Of a stretch of DNA of 64,000 bases, positions 1 through 11,573 are shown piece by piece. Both the position numbers and the translations under genes were made by a program. The notes under the pieces are model-generated. The model was not told where the DNA came from and searched no databases. It was given only the letters and a program-made list of their open reading frames with translations. The number at the start of each line of letters is the position of its first letter. Position 1 is the stretch's first letter. The stretch is from Euglena gracilis (lineage: Eukaryota > Euglenida > Euglenophyceae > Euglenales). Location: NCBI GenBank assembly GCA_039621445.1, contig CP154957.1, positions 434,001 through 498,000 on the forward strand, read 5' to 3'.

Positions 1-1306
1 TCCGGACATTTCCAGTGGGGACTGCAAAACCGCAGGCGAATTAGGGGACCAGTCCAGCTTCTTAAGTACGGAGGTTCCAAACCCCCCTCGTTTAACACAA
101 TGAAAATTGGACATAAAATTGGTATTTGGTCGCAACTGAAGGCCGCCGAAGGTAACAGAGGCCACCCCCAAAAAGTTTCATTTTCCCCCCAACAAGCCCC
201 CCCCCCCGCCCGAGGGTCTTGAAATCCCGTCCACATATAAAGCCGGGGGGGGGCTTTGTATTGGGGGGGGGGGTGATTAACCCCCTTCACAAAAAAAATC
301 CCCAAAATCCACCCCTGGGCCAACTGAGAAAAAAATCCCAATTCATGCCCCCCACGACAATTGTTGACCCCCCGAGGGGCCGAGGAGGGGGTCACTCGCT
401 ACCCCCTCCCCCTGGGGAGATCGGCCACAAGAAAGCCAAGGATTTTTTTCGTTGGCTGGGGGTCAAAGATGTATTTTTCCCCTCTGAGCTGGGCCCCCAG
501 GAAAATGTCCTCTGGTCCTGCACTTGCTGGTTGTCAGAGGATTTGTCTCCTTCCTGTGTGTACTCAAAATGTCTTATTGGAGACAGTTTCCCAGGGCAGG
601 TTTTGTAATGTTTGGACTGCTTCCCCCCCCCCCCGGGGGGACGTGCTATTTTTCGCAAAAATGTGCAATTTTTAACCAAAATGAAGCTTTTCTGGTGAAA
701 AATTGTTGTATCCGCCGAAAGTTTTCTATTTTTTCCTGAACACCAGCGTCTGGCTCCATGTCAGGGCGGGGGCTGTATATTTTGGGGGGGGTTACCGCCA
801 GCTGTTTCCAGGTTGTTGTTTTCTTTTTTTCCAATTTTTTGAAATTTTTTCTCTACGGCCTCCCCTTAACGAAATGATTGTAGTTCAAGGGTTATGAGAG
901 ATGGTGGGGGCGAGGCTCAGTTCCAGCGGCACACTTTGCTCGTCTCGATGGCTGCACGCTGGCCCTGGCAGGTCTGTGACTCCGCCACGCTCCATGGTGA
1001 AGCGTGTGGCGCCGCCTGCCCACCCCCCACCACCCCCCACGCACCGAAGGGTGCTGTTTTCTTCCCTGACTCTGTTTACCACAGGGATTGGGGCGTTTCA
1101 AAAGAAAGCGCACAGGAAACGTCGCACTTACATAAATAATGATGTAATGATGTAAATAATTTTCAGACACAGGCAAACCTTTGACATGATATTGTGCATG
1201 TGTGGCGGTTCTGTTTTTTTGTATGTGTTTTTGTGTTGTGCATTCCATGAGTATTTTTGTTTTGCATATTGTGAGTCTGTGCGCGTGTGCGCCACCCCTC
1301 TCGGGG
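1..1306. other. Non-coding upstream sequence
   Basis: I see no exon with coding bias or paired splice sites here. The stretch is a mosaic of AT-rich DNA and C or G homopolymer runs (near 200-270, 620-645 and 785), which create spurious proline/glycine-rich frames. The GC-richer patch at 900-1080 reads open on both strands, but no known motif is recognisable. Confidence 0.5.
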
Positions 1307-1314
1307 AATGGGTC

Positions 1315-1596
1315 CAGGGGTTTTTTTTAGTCGTGGACCCCCGGGGGGGGGGAGGGTAGGGTGGGTGGGTCCGGCCGGGCCCCCCCCCCCCCGGGGGGGG
1401 TCCCCCCGGAGGGGGGTGGGATATACTTTTTGGCGCCGCAGGCGCCGAAAAAATTCTATTTTTAGCACTTTTCGCGATTTTCGGCCATTTTTTGTGGGTC
1501 CCCCGGGACCCCCCCCCCCCCCCCCGGGGGGGCCCCCCCGGGGGGGGGGGGGGGGGGGGGCCCCCCCTCCCCCCCCGGTCTTGAAAAAAACCCCTG
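1315..1596. mobile_element. hAT-like MITE, 282 bp
   Basis: The terminal inverted repeats are CAGGGGTTTTTTT at the left and its complement at the right, followed by a GG(T/A)CC block. Both sides are flanked by the same 8-bp direct repeat AATGGGTC (1307-1314 and 1597-1604). The CAGGG terminus and 8-bp duplication fit the hAT superfamily. There is no coding capacity. The centre holds a GC hairpin (GGCGCCGCAGGCGCC, about 1431) followed by an A/T run, a core shared with other small elements in the window, and long C/G runs that can pair. Confidence 0.85.
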
Positions 1597-1604
1597 AATG
1601 GGTC

Positions 1605-2260
1605 CTGGAAACAGAGCCACTACCCCCCCCCCTGTACCCCTGCCATTCCCCAAGCACAGCCGGTCAGACAAGCGCGACGGCCAGTGCGCCGAGTGCCCAC
1701 GTTCTTTCACACCACCTGGTGTGGTTTCCAAGAGCGCCCTATTCCTACAACTGTCGGCCATACAAGCTTGATCAGGGGTATCCGGGATTGACGTTCAGGG
1801 TGACGTAGTCCCTCCAAGACTAGACGTCCTGACCCCACCAAATATCCTCAACCGACCACATTACTCTTTCAAAACGGTCCTGAAAGGATCTGTTTCCCAC
1901 TGACCTGCCCTCCACCAAGTTCAAAGCAAGTTTCTTTTTCCAACAAAACTATGTGTTTTCGGAACACACCGGTTTTTTTTTATCAGCCCACAGGGTTCAA
2001 ATAAATATATAATAGCATTTTTTTTTCTTTGATCTATCTTTACGCATCACCCTCAATAGAATTAGTCCAGTTTCTGGATATCTCCAAGGAGGGGGACATT
2101 CCTGCAGGTCGGTTATTTTATATCAAGCTCCACCCCTCATGTTGGACTTCAAGTGATAGTTTTGTTCAAAGCACACATGCACGCGCACACAAACAGCATG
2201 AGACGCCCGCACACTCATTGCGAAAAGAACCAATTTCCAGGACAATTAAGATGCATGCAG
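1605..2260. other. Non-coding spacer
   Basis: Moderately AT-rich sequence with no supported exon, RNA or repeat boundary. Confidence 0.4.
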
Positions 2261-2261
2261 A

Positions 2262-2470
2262 TCCGACCCCCCCCTGGGGGGGGAGGGTCGGGGAGGGCAC
2301 ATGGCCAATAGTGCCTGGGCACTCGGCCAAGGCACTTCCGGCGCGAACCCGCCGGAAGCTCAGAAAAGATTTTCGGGCACTTTTTGGCCCACCACCAGGC
2401 AGGCACCGATCCCCCCCCCCCGGGGAGTAGTGCCTGCCTGCCCAGACACTCCAGGGCACCCCTCTCCCCC
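2262..2470. repeat. Short interspersed repeat, GC-flanked
   Basis: A C-run/G-run hairpin opens the block. A core reading CTCAGAA..GATTTTCGGGCAC then TTTTTGGCCCACC follows, and GTGCCTGCCTGCC lies near the end. The same core recurs at about 2791-2835, so the two are copies of one small repeat. No target duplication was found. Confidence 0.5.
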
Positions 2471-2757
2471 AGGGTTGGTCAATTTCAGCCTGCCCGGAAT
2501 TGAATGTGTGGTGCCTGGATTGTTGAAATGGTATGCACTGTGATGTCTGGTCTTTTGGGGTATTTTCAGTTTTCATTGCCTCTCGTCGCGCTTCTGTCCG
2601 TTGGCGTTCACCCTCCAACATGGCCACATGCATAGTAGCGGGATGTGAACTGTGCACAGATGCACGGTCTTCCGTAAGCAGAATACGGCCCGACCTTTCA
2701 GAGCCGCACTTCCACATTGAACATTTGTGCACGTGCACCACATTTGATGTGGGTGAA

Positions 2758-2892
2758 TGCCGCCCAGGCCAAGTGGGACGGGCCGGTGCGCGTGGGGAAA
2801 CTCAGAAGATTTCGGGCACTTTTGGCCCACCCCCGGCCCACCCCCCCCCCCCCCTCCCCCCCCCCCCTCCCCCCCCCCCCCCCCCCCCCCGG
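2758..2892. repeat. Second copy of the 2.3-kb short repeat plus poly-C tract
   Basis: It shares the CTCAGAAGATTTCGGGCAC core and following GGCCCACC with 2262-2470, then runs into an almost pure C tract to about 2892. The proline-rich frames across it are a consequence of the C tract. Confidence 0.5.
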
Positions 2893-3175
2893 TTTTGTCC
2901 GTCAGGAATTATGAATGTTGTGTTCCTGATGTATTTTTATTTTGGTTTTTTCACTTTTCATTGTGTGTCTGGGCGTTTTTTTTGTTCATGTGCGCACCGT
3001 TTTTCAGTTGGCCTTCCACAACATGGAACATTCGTGCATTCCACATTTGAGGTTTTGTGTTGATTGCCCTTCAGAAATTTGTATTTGGTGCATTTCCAGC
3101 ATTTTGTTTGTTTTGCCCCTCCAATTTGGTGTCCAAGATCTCCTCTTGCACCACAATATAACTTTCACACACCCC

Positions 3176-3176
3176 A

Positions 3177-3217
<41 letters not shown>

Positions 3218-3285
3218 CACACACACACACACACACAACACACAAACACACACAAACACCACAACACCCACACAACACAAATTAA
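3176..3285. repeat. (CA)n microsatellite
   Basis: Near-perfect CA dinucleotide array with a few AACA interruptions. It gives spurious His/Thr frames on + and Cys/Val frames on -. Confidence 0.95.
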
Positions 3286-3537
3286 AACAACTTATACCAA
3301 CCTCCACTCTCCACCCTTCCATCCCCCTCCATTTTATTCTGTTTTTTTCGCTCCCATCCCCCTGTGTTGCAGTGTGGCGCTGCCAACCAACCCCCGCCTG
3401 TGTGTCCCCCCCCCCCCCCCCCCGCTCCCAATTCCCCATCCCCGCCACAGGCGCCTTCCCAGCAAGGAGCAGCGGCGTTGTTGTTTTTTTGGTTGGAAAT
3501 TGAGCAACAAATTGCCTGTGGTACGTTGCATCGGAGG

Positions 3538-3778
3538 CAGGGCTGTATGGGAATCCCCGCAACCCCATGGGTGGGGCGGTCCGACCCCCCCCCCCTCCAG
3601 GCCTTCCTATACTTCCAGGGGGGCCGATTTTCAGGTCAAAATTTCCTTTGGCAAAGGCACCGAAGAAATTTTCTTTGAGCGGGTGCCATGGTGGGTGGGG
3701 GGGGTCGACCCACCCCCCCCCACCTCCCGGGTGGGGGGTCTGACCCCCTCCCCCACCAGGCCTTCCCGCACAGCCCTG
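3538..3778 (+). mobile_element. Introner-family hAT-like element, 241 bp
   Basis: The left terminus CAGGGCTGTATGGGAA is matched by the right terminus TTCCCGCACAGCCCTG as an inverted repeat. Flanking 8-mers are ATCGGAGG (3530-3537) and ATGGGAGG (3779-3786), a 7/8 match expected of an aged target duplication. The same termini bound elements at 30989-31661 and 57391-57818 that interrupt exons. The left end carries a potential donor (CT|GTATGG) and the right end a potential acceptor (GCACAG|CCCTG). No exon is recognisable beside this copy, so it may be in an intron or between genes. Confidence 0.8.
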
Positions 3779-4566
3779 ATGGGAGGTGGTGCATTGTTAA
3801 TTCAAAGACCATTTTGACTTGTTCGGGAGGTTGCCTTCCTTCCTTGTGCTTGCTGGTCGTTTGGTCCCTGCAGGGCTTGCCGGGGTGGTCGCTTCCATTC
3901 GTCCGCATCTCCTTGCCTTCGAGGCACTGGTCCCCCTCCCCCCCCATCCACCCTGTGGCATTTGCGCGGCGCCGTGGCCACAGTTGTCCATCTCTTTAAG
4001 AACCCCGGGCTCGGGCTGGAAATTCGGTTGGCTGGCTAACCCCCCCAGGGGAGGCTGGATCTGCTGTACCTGAGCTGGGTTCGGCTGGACAGAAAGTGAA
4101 TGAGTTCCAAAAATGCTTCACCAAAAGTTGTTTTCAAACAAATGAGCATCTCGCAACACCAAAGAAAGCACTCTCAGGCCCCTTTCAAGCATTTTTTTTT
4201 GCTGATGTTAACCGTTTTTTTTTTCAAAAGTTTCAGCAAAACCCAGCAAAAGGGGCTGGCAGCTGGACCAACAGCAACCCTCCCACCCCTGCTGGGGGGG
4301 TTGTCTGTGTGGGGCTGGCTACAGCCGCCCCCAAGGGGGTCTGCCAACCTTTAAAGAGATGTATGCCTTTGCACAGAAGCCTGCTGCAGGGGTACACCGG
4401 GCTTCCATTTTCGCAACCATCGCGTTTGATGCATCCGCTTCCAACTCTGGAACAACTGTTGATGTTCAGCCTCATGGTTGGTTAATGTCTGGGTCGGGCC
4501 TCTCCTCGTCCAGCAAAGCCCACACACAGCAGTATGAGGAAATCTGAGCCCAACCCCTGGGGTCCA

Positions 4567-4975
4567 GCCAGCAGCAGCCTTTTTCCAGCCCGGGACCCCC
4601 TCCCCCCCCCTCAGTGAGTTTCATTTATTTCCAACCACCCTGCCGGCAACTGGACAGTAACGGATTTTTCGCTTTTGGGGTGGCCAAAAAGTGGCCGAAA
4701 TGTCAAAAAATGGGTAAAAATGGGTCGCAAAAGGGCTGGCCAGGACAAATTTGGGGTCAAAAAATCATTTTTTTTTTGCATAATTGGCAGGTTTTTGGAT
4801 ATTTGCATTAATCCAGAGAGAGTTTCCGAAGCTGTCATATTCATTTGCAGTTTTTTCGATTTTTTGGTACCCGGTTCGACCCCAGGTTGGGCCCAGTTCG
4901 AGCCCGGGATCCCAGGGGGGGTCAGCCAGCAGCCTTTTTCCAGCCAGCCCAAATTTTCCAGCCTCTGAGCTGGTC
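4567..4975 (+). repeat. Dispersed repeat family R1, copy 1
   Basis: It begins and ends with blocks rich in CAGCCAGCAGCCTTTTTCCAG. The interior carries CTGGACAGTAACGGATTTTTCGCTTTTGGGG, split here by a line of (T/A)-rich sequence, then a block around ACCCGGTTCGACCCCAGG. The same order of blocks recurs at 16315, 26575, 41105 (inverted), 45650 and 54785. It has no coding capacity, and I could not define clean termini. Confidence 0.75.
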
Positions 4976-5109
4976 GGTAAAAAGTGACTTGCCCAAGACA
5001 TGTGCGTATATGTATGTCTGTTTCTGTATTTGTGTTGCGTGTGTATCAAGTGTAAATTATATGGTGTGTAAATATTTGAACAATCAAATAGGCAATCTGT
5101 TCTTTGTAT

Positions 5110-6900
5110 GATTACAATGTAATGCCAGGAATAACCCCACAAAGAATACCCCACAAAATATAGAACCCCCCCAAAGAAAGAAGCCCCCCAGGGTGCTTGC
5201 AACCGAAAATAAACTCACCCACCCAAGGAAAATAAGACCGGGACTACTTTTTAGGTGCATTGCTGCAAATCCCTTGGGATTCTTATTTGGGGGGATCCAC
5301 TTCTTGAGTTGCCAAAATATTCGACCGAAAAAAACCCTGCTGCAGGAGTCAAAAAAGGACAATTTTTGGCAGAGCAAAAATTGTCTCGAAAATGCCAAAT
5401 TTACAACATGTGAATTGGGTAAAAAGAAGTTAAAAAAAAAGAAAACACCTATTTTGGGGCTTTTTCACAATTTTAATGGGGGGGATCTATCTGTTGGATT
5501 TCCCTCAAGAATCCCGAGAATCACTTATTTTTGTCAAAGTATTATTTTTTCAGATATATTTCAAGCTCGAGCTATTACTGAAAATGTTCAAAGAGGATCC
5601 CAGAATGTCAGTTATGGTGACATATAAGTAATAACGGTAATTTTAGGGTCGATGAGAAATCAACCAAATATTGAAGCCCCTTAGTATAGAATCCCCCCGG
5701 GTCCTTGGAATTCTGTCCGAATATTGAACCGGAGGTTCTATTGGGCGAGGGGGGGGGTAATCATATCTTCATCAGTCGTACACCCACCCACTCAGTGAAA
5801 TCCAGTACTCGGAGTTCCTAACAAAAACAGCAAGCAAAAAGAGAATTGTTTTTGGTTCCAAAATCAGCATGTAACAAAACAAACCTACACAAAAAAAACG
5901 ACAGAAAAGAACAGTGTGAAAGCATAGCTCCACCCTCCAAAGCCCTGGGGTCATGAATGCCGCCCAAAAATGAAGCCCAGTTTTATGTTGCTTGGGGGGG
6001 GTGATGAAGTTTCTCCTGGATAACCCCCCTGGACAATACCCAAAATGGTGGCCCTCCCCCTGGTTTTGACCAAGAATTCGAATAATAGCCGCCACCCCCG
6101 GGGTGCTCTGAGGTCTCGACTATGTGATTCATATTCCGAGATCTCAACCAATTTTTTGGTCAACCAGCTTTTTGCCAACGAAAAAAACTGGCAATCTTCG
6201 ACAAGAGAGCACAAATAATACGCCAGTTTGCCCCCATCGGACTCTCATTTGGGGGAGGGGGTATTGCTGTTTAAGCCAATTCCTGTGTGTTGGCGCATTG
6301 CATTTGCTTTCAATCCTCAGTATCCAGGCAAGGATCCACAACTGTGTCATATAAATCCATTTTCTCTTGGGATTCAATAGGAGGTGGGGGTGTGTTGCTG
6401 GTCTTTGTTGGCTCATACCTCCCGCACAGGGTTTCTCGCGATCGCCACCTGTTCCTCTCTGCCCCCGTTCTGGACACAGGTGCCCTCGCCGCACGCCTTT
6501 TCAAATCGTTGGCCATTTGCGCTGCAAATTTGACAGCGGACTGGTTCTACTTTTAGAACCCTGAAGTTACACAATGTGCATATTTGAAAACCTGGCAAAA
6601 ATTTGTCCGTCTGATACTCATGGTACCCCCCCCCCTTGCCCATCGACCGCCTCTCAACAACGACCACCCCCCGGTCAGGGGTTGTAGAAGCCCGGTTGGT
6701 GGGAACAAGGGGGGGTATCGAAAACATATTTATAATTTGTTAATATTGTTGTACATGACAAGGATAACTTTTTTACAGATATGTTCAAAATTATCAGTAT
6801 ATTCCTCAATAAATGAACCCGCTATGCCCAATGTTTGATGGGCCATCTGCAAGCACACGGCGTGGGCCAGGGTCAGGGAGGGCACCGGTGGGCCGCAGTC
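5110..6900. other. Non-coding, with C/G-run-bounded blocks
   Basis: No supported exon. A run of sequences such as GGGGGGATC near 5290, 5480 and 6000 and CCCCCC tracts near 5165 and 5690 suggests decayed small elements, but no complete inverted-repeat pair was identified. Confidence 0.35.
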
Positions 6901-6909
6901 CATGCGGTC

Positions 6910-6981
6910 ATGCTCGGGGTCAGGGGTCTGGGCCGAGCAAGCTTCAGCACGTCGCGGCTGCTGACCGCGCTGTCGAAGCAG
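6910..6981 (+). CDS. Possible first exon with mitochondrial-type presequence
   Basis: An ATG at 6910 opens 24 codons ending CTGTCGAAGCAG just before GTGTGG, a good 5' splice site. The peptide starts MLGVRGLGRASFSTSRLL and continues TALSKQ. It is rich in Arg, Ser and Leu with no acidic residue, the pattern of a mitochondrial (or plastid) targeting presequence. The patch is GC-rich like the downstream exons. It is the best candidate for the 5' end of the Deg9-like protease gene. However, its phase-0 end does not match the phase needed by the exon at 11509, so at least one exon between them is missing or the two are unrelated. The cellular location is inferred from composition alone. Confidence 0.5.
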
Positions 6982-7199
6982 GTGTGGCGAGCGCTTCGTG
7001 ACGCAAACATGAATGTTGCATGTTGTGTGTATGTGCAGCAAGATGAGTATGGGTGTTGGTGGGTGCAGCACAATGAGTATCAGTTTTGAAGACTTCTTCT
7101 GCCCTCCCCCCTGGACAACAGCGCAAGACCTCAACAAGTGCAGGGTCCCAATAAAAGCCCCTGCCCCCCACCCAAGACGGCGGTCCACGAAAAGTGTAA

Positions 7200-7590
7200 C
7201 CCCCCCCAAAAAAATATAGGCAGCCCGTCGTTTAAATTTGGCCTCAGCCGATCCACTTAAGGGGTTGCTCATATTTGGGGGTTGCTTATATTGGGGTTTC
7301 ACCATATGAGCTGAGGGGTTACTTGAATTTGGACTGAACTACTTCAAAGTAAGGGAGGAGGAGGTGCTTTTCTCAGAGTGAAAATGCACGCATAACAACG
7401 TCCCCAAAAACGGTACATTTCCTTTAAAATCAGGCATCATTGTTTGCTTAAATTTGCTTCGCTTTCATATTTTCTTGCAGTTTCCCTTCTTCTCACCTCA
7501 ATTTCAGGGGAATTTGGGTGTCGGTCAGTTTAGGCCCAAATTTTGGGTTGCCTATATTTGGAGGGGTTAAAACTTTGGGGGGGATCACCC
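7200..7590. repeat. Block with repeated GGGGTTGCTTATATTTGGGG motif
   Basis: Variants of GGGGTTGC(T/C)(T/C)ATATTTGG occur at about 7260-7300 and again at 7545-7570, each beside C or G runs (7200 and 7575). This resembles a small element with the same subterminal motif at both ends. Boundaries are approximate. Confidence 0.45.
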
Positions 7591-7892
7591 CCCAAAAGAA
7601 ATCAACAGATGAAGGTAGGTAGTGCCAATGCGCTCCCTTATGCACACCCGCGCTTCTATGGAGTCCCTGAAAAGCGGGTCCCGCAAGCCCCCCCCCCCCA
7701 GTGTGGCGACGCCCAATGTCCGAGTTTGCTCAAAAACCCCCGTGATTTTGTCTCCATTAGCGAAGTAAATTAATTACTACTTTGCATTATTGTTCTTGCC
7801 TGGTGGAATGCACAAAAAAAGGCATAGTCCACAGCACTCAAATGAACACTCTGTTGATTTTTCCATCTTTCATAATTGCTGCGTTTAGAACT

Positions 7893-8305
7893 GAACCCCC
7901 GCCCCTAATAGTGCTGCGGGGCCAATAGAGCTGGGGGTCCAAATAGTGCTGCACCCCCCTCCGGATGAAGCGAGCGTCCAATGGTGCTGCACCCCCCAAA
8001 ACACAGCAATGTGAAATGTGCAGAAGCTGGTGCAGCCCACTGCAGGCACCTTTTGTAACCTGCAGAGAGGGGAAAGGGGGCAAATTCCCACCCGAACAAC
8101 TCACAAAAGTCGTCCGAAGAAAACACACGACCTCGCTAGCCTCAGAGCAGGACATTGAGCAGGCAAACAGGGTGCCTGTGGTGATAGGCCGGGACCAAGA
8201 GGCACCCAGTCCAATAGTGCGGCGGGTCCAAACAGTGCTGCACCCCCCGCCGCCGGAGGCGGCCGTCCAATAGAGCTGCGGGTGCAATACTATTTGGTGA
8301 GGGGG
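7893..8305. repeat. Element with clustered CCAATAGTGCTGC subterminal motifs
   Basis: The motif (C)CAATAG(T/A)GCTGC with flanking GGGG or CCCC occurs four times at 7905-7995 and four times at 8210-8300, around a unique 210-bp centre. Clustered subterminal motifs like this are typical transposase-binding arrays, but no terminal duplication was found. The 50.2-50.6 kb block has the same architecture with another motif. Confidence 0.55.
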
Positions 8306-9075
8306 TATGCTTTGTTCCATTTTCAATGCCCTCCATTTTTTCGCCCATCTTCGGGATTTAGAAAGATCCACAACCGAAAGCCGTCAGCTTGCCGCAATCC
8401 TGTGGTTTTTTGTGCATCTTGCGTGTTCTGGGTGTTGTTTGTGCCCAATCGTGCCCAATGGCCTCTCCTGCAGGGATTCCCGGCGAACGAGTTTTCGGAA
8501 CTCACTCCTCGTCAGCGGCGGGCTGTCCGTCGCCGTTCGTTATTAAGGCAGTCAATTAACCCGACTAGTGAGCCGTTTGGTGGTGCCTGATTGCACCAAT
8601 TTTTCGGCTCTCTTTGCTTAAGTTGTTGCCTCCCATGCATAGGTTCATTTAACACCTGCGTGACCGAGGGGGTGGATGGGTTTTCGAGTGTTTTTAAGTG
8701 CCCCAGGGGGGGTGGGGTGCACCGAAGGCCGGGCTGTACAAATTCTCAAGGGGTCAGTGGGTGGACCCTCAGTCTACCCACAGTCAGTGGATGGCAGGCT
8801 TTCGTTTTTGAGCGCATTCGGTTGCCATGCGCATCGCCCTGTCACACCATACCCCGTCACACCATCCTCTCTTGAAACCGTGTATGGTGGCATTGGGACG
8901 TAATTTACAAATGTAAGTTTCGCGTGTAATTTACACGTAACTTACAGCCTAATTATTTTTTAAATTACGGCCGTGTAATTTTTGTTTTGTGTCGTTCTGA
9001 AATTTGGGATTGCTTGTGTCTTTTTTTGTTCAAGAACGTGATCTTTTCATGGAACAGCAGGTAGGTGTACGAGAA

Positions 9076-9144
9076 GGCGAGTGGCCCACTGGTAGAGGGT
9101 GCAGTGCCTGACCCTGAGGTCCTGGGTTTAATTCCCACCTCGTC
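9076..9144 (+). other. tRNA-like sequence (SINE-like or tRNA pseudogene)
   Basis: An A-box-like TGGCCCACTGG is followed 30 bases later by a B-box-like GGGTTTAATTCCC. The first and last seven bases can form six pairs including one G-T, and a T-arm TGGG/CCCA is possible. No good seven-base anticodon loop can be drawn, so a functional tRNA is unlikely. A second B-box-like GGGTTCAATTCCC lies in the opposite orientation at about 9208-9222, suggesting an inverted pair of tRNA-derived fragments. Confidence 0.5.
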
Positions 9145-10052
9145 TTTTTTGTTCGACTTTTGTGGGTAAAAATCACTGTGTAGAATGATTAAAAGTCTCA
9201 TACATGGTGGGAATTGAACCCCCCGGCAGGGTCGTGCACAGGTGAGTTTTTGAAGAGGTAGGTACATGTTGCTGCTGGTTTTGCAGAATCGCTTTGGCTT
9301 TCTGTTTCATTCAAATTTGCCCTCCCCTAAAGCTGCCGCATTGCATTGCTCATGGTGGACCAGGCATTGATCCACCAAATGCAAAAATGAGTAATTTCTC
9401 AAACCAATTTGACTGGTGGTGGCTTCTCTTTTTCCTGAGTTTTTTGGGGGGTCGGAGTTGATTCGTTGGAAATTTTTTTGATGGTGACCCTGGTGGCCTA
9501 GGATGATTTATTGCTCCATCTTATCATTCATTTACAGGTCTTTGAAGCAGTTGATTGGTCAACTGATTGATTAATTAATCGCTTTTGGCTGCAAAAGCAA
9601 AGAATGTTGTCATTTGATCGCCAATTAGTTGAGCGTTTATTCGGTTTTCCCATGCGTCATTGTGTTCCACGAGTGGAATTGTTGAGAGTGCGCTGATATT
9701 GCACGTGTACAGCAGTACACGCATTGAATCAAAATTTGCCAGGCCATACAATACAAAGGGCACCGAACGTCTCCGTAGCCCAGTGGTGCCACAGCCTCCT
9801 CCAGCCCTGAATGTCGGGGAGCAAGAGCACCGCGTCACCTTCTCTCGTGTGCACCACCCACTGCTTATCTTTTGAATGGGACTGAGGGGATTTCATGGCT
9901 GGGGGTTTCAATTTTAATCCCCAGAGAGGTACTGCCATATTCCCCACCATTTTGAGAAATTTTGGAAAATACGACCCCAAAAAATGGCCCAAACCGGAAG
10001 CCTGCAGAGTTGTTTCGGGGCGTAAATTAGCCATGCCTCAGGCCAGGCAGGG

Positions 10053-10267
<215 letters not shown>

Positions 10268-11175
10268 GGGTAGTATAATATTGTATATAATACCCTGTTT
10301 ACAAAAAATTGGGAAAATTCATTCTAATGACACATGGAAAAACGTCGAAATGATTTTTGCCACCTTGACCAGTGGAGGGAAATGTGAGGCTAAACCCACC
10401 AGGTGATGTGTATGGACACGATGTCGGCACATAATTGGCCTTGTGGGTGAGCTTCCTTGGTTGGGATAGCTCTGAGGGGGTCGAACCTCTCCTACCTCAA
10501 AACTGTCGGGGCCTTGAAAATTGGCGGTTCTATGGCTGGCCAAAAGGCTTGATATCAAACCAATATTGTTGTAAAATCCCCGATTTATCTTTGAAAATAT
10601 GATACCAATTTATGGCTTCCTTGAACATAAACTTGGTTTTCTTTTTCATTGGGAGATCCAAACATCAAGAAATGTGCAAGACCCAGAAACGTGGGGGGGG
10701 AAGGCATTCTTTTTTGCAATTCCAGGCACGCAGCGCTGGAAGACTTTTTCCGTTTTTTTTCTCTTGGAACCTGCCAAGCATAGGGGGGGATGGGGGTCCG
10801 GACACCCCTTCCTATGGGTGTCCATCTAGGGGAGGGGAGGGAGGGTCGAGATCCCTTACCACCACCTCAAAAAGAAGACCGAAGGGCTCCCCGCAAAATT
10901 GATGGAGAATCGAAGAATATTTCCGGCGACCTGAAATAAAGCCCTAGGAACGCCCATATGCCCATGAATTGATTTTCCCGTAACTCTCCGCCTGGCCCAA
11001 GGTATGGCCATTCTTCGACCATTTTTGGGCCTGATAGCGAATAGACAAGTGTCTCCAACACGAAGCAAAATGTCCAGCGACCTAAATTGAGGCAGATGTC
11101 CTTGTACCCGTCCCGGATAAAAATATTATTATATATGTGTATGCTTTAGAAAAAAATACTGTATGGTTTACTCAT

Positions 11176-11305
11176 TATTATTTTTGTTGCTGTTATTCTT
11201 ATTCTCATTCTTATTCTTATTCTTATTCTTGTTCTTGTTCTTATCCTTTTTCTTATTCCTATTCCTATTCTTATTCTTATTCTTACTCTTCTTCTTCTTA
11301 TTGCA
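11176..11305 (+). repeat. (TTATTC)n-type hexanucleotide microsatellite
   Basis: Imperfect array of TTATTC, TTGTTC and CTATTC hexamers, ending in CTTCTTCTT. It is pyrimidine-rich on the + strand. Confidence 0.9.
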
Positions 11306-11508
11306 CTGCATCATTATTATTTTAATATTATTATCAGGTATATTTCTTTTTTTTCCCCTCCAATTTCGAAATTGCTTTGCAAATACGTGGAGTTTGACAG
11401 CGTTGTTCATGATAGCGAATTTCAAATTGAGATCGCGATATGGAGGGCTGGTTTGAAACGTCCAGTGCCACCCCTTGCGGTGGCTTGCCTTTCCATCCAT
11501 TATCGCAG

Positions 11509-11573
11509 ATAACCTTCTGGCGTCGGTGGTCAAGATCTACTGCGTGTCGGCCCCACACAATTATCAGCAGCCG
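11509..11573 (+). CDS. Deg9-like protease exon: N-terminal protease strand
   Basis: Between an acceptor (TTATCGCAG) and a donor (CCG|GTTTGT) lies NLLASVVKIYCVSAPHNYQQ plus P. This matches the start of the protease domain in plant Deg9, where a VVKVFCVHTEPNF-type segment precedes WQRK. The exon enters with two bases of a split codon and ends on a codon boundary. The next exon starts on a codon boundary with WQRKHQ, as in Deg9. The family comprises ATP-independent HtrA/DegP serine endopeptidases acting in protein quality control. Plant Deg9 is nuclear/nucleolar, whereas here a targeting presequence is possible. Confidence 0.8.
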
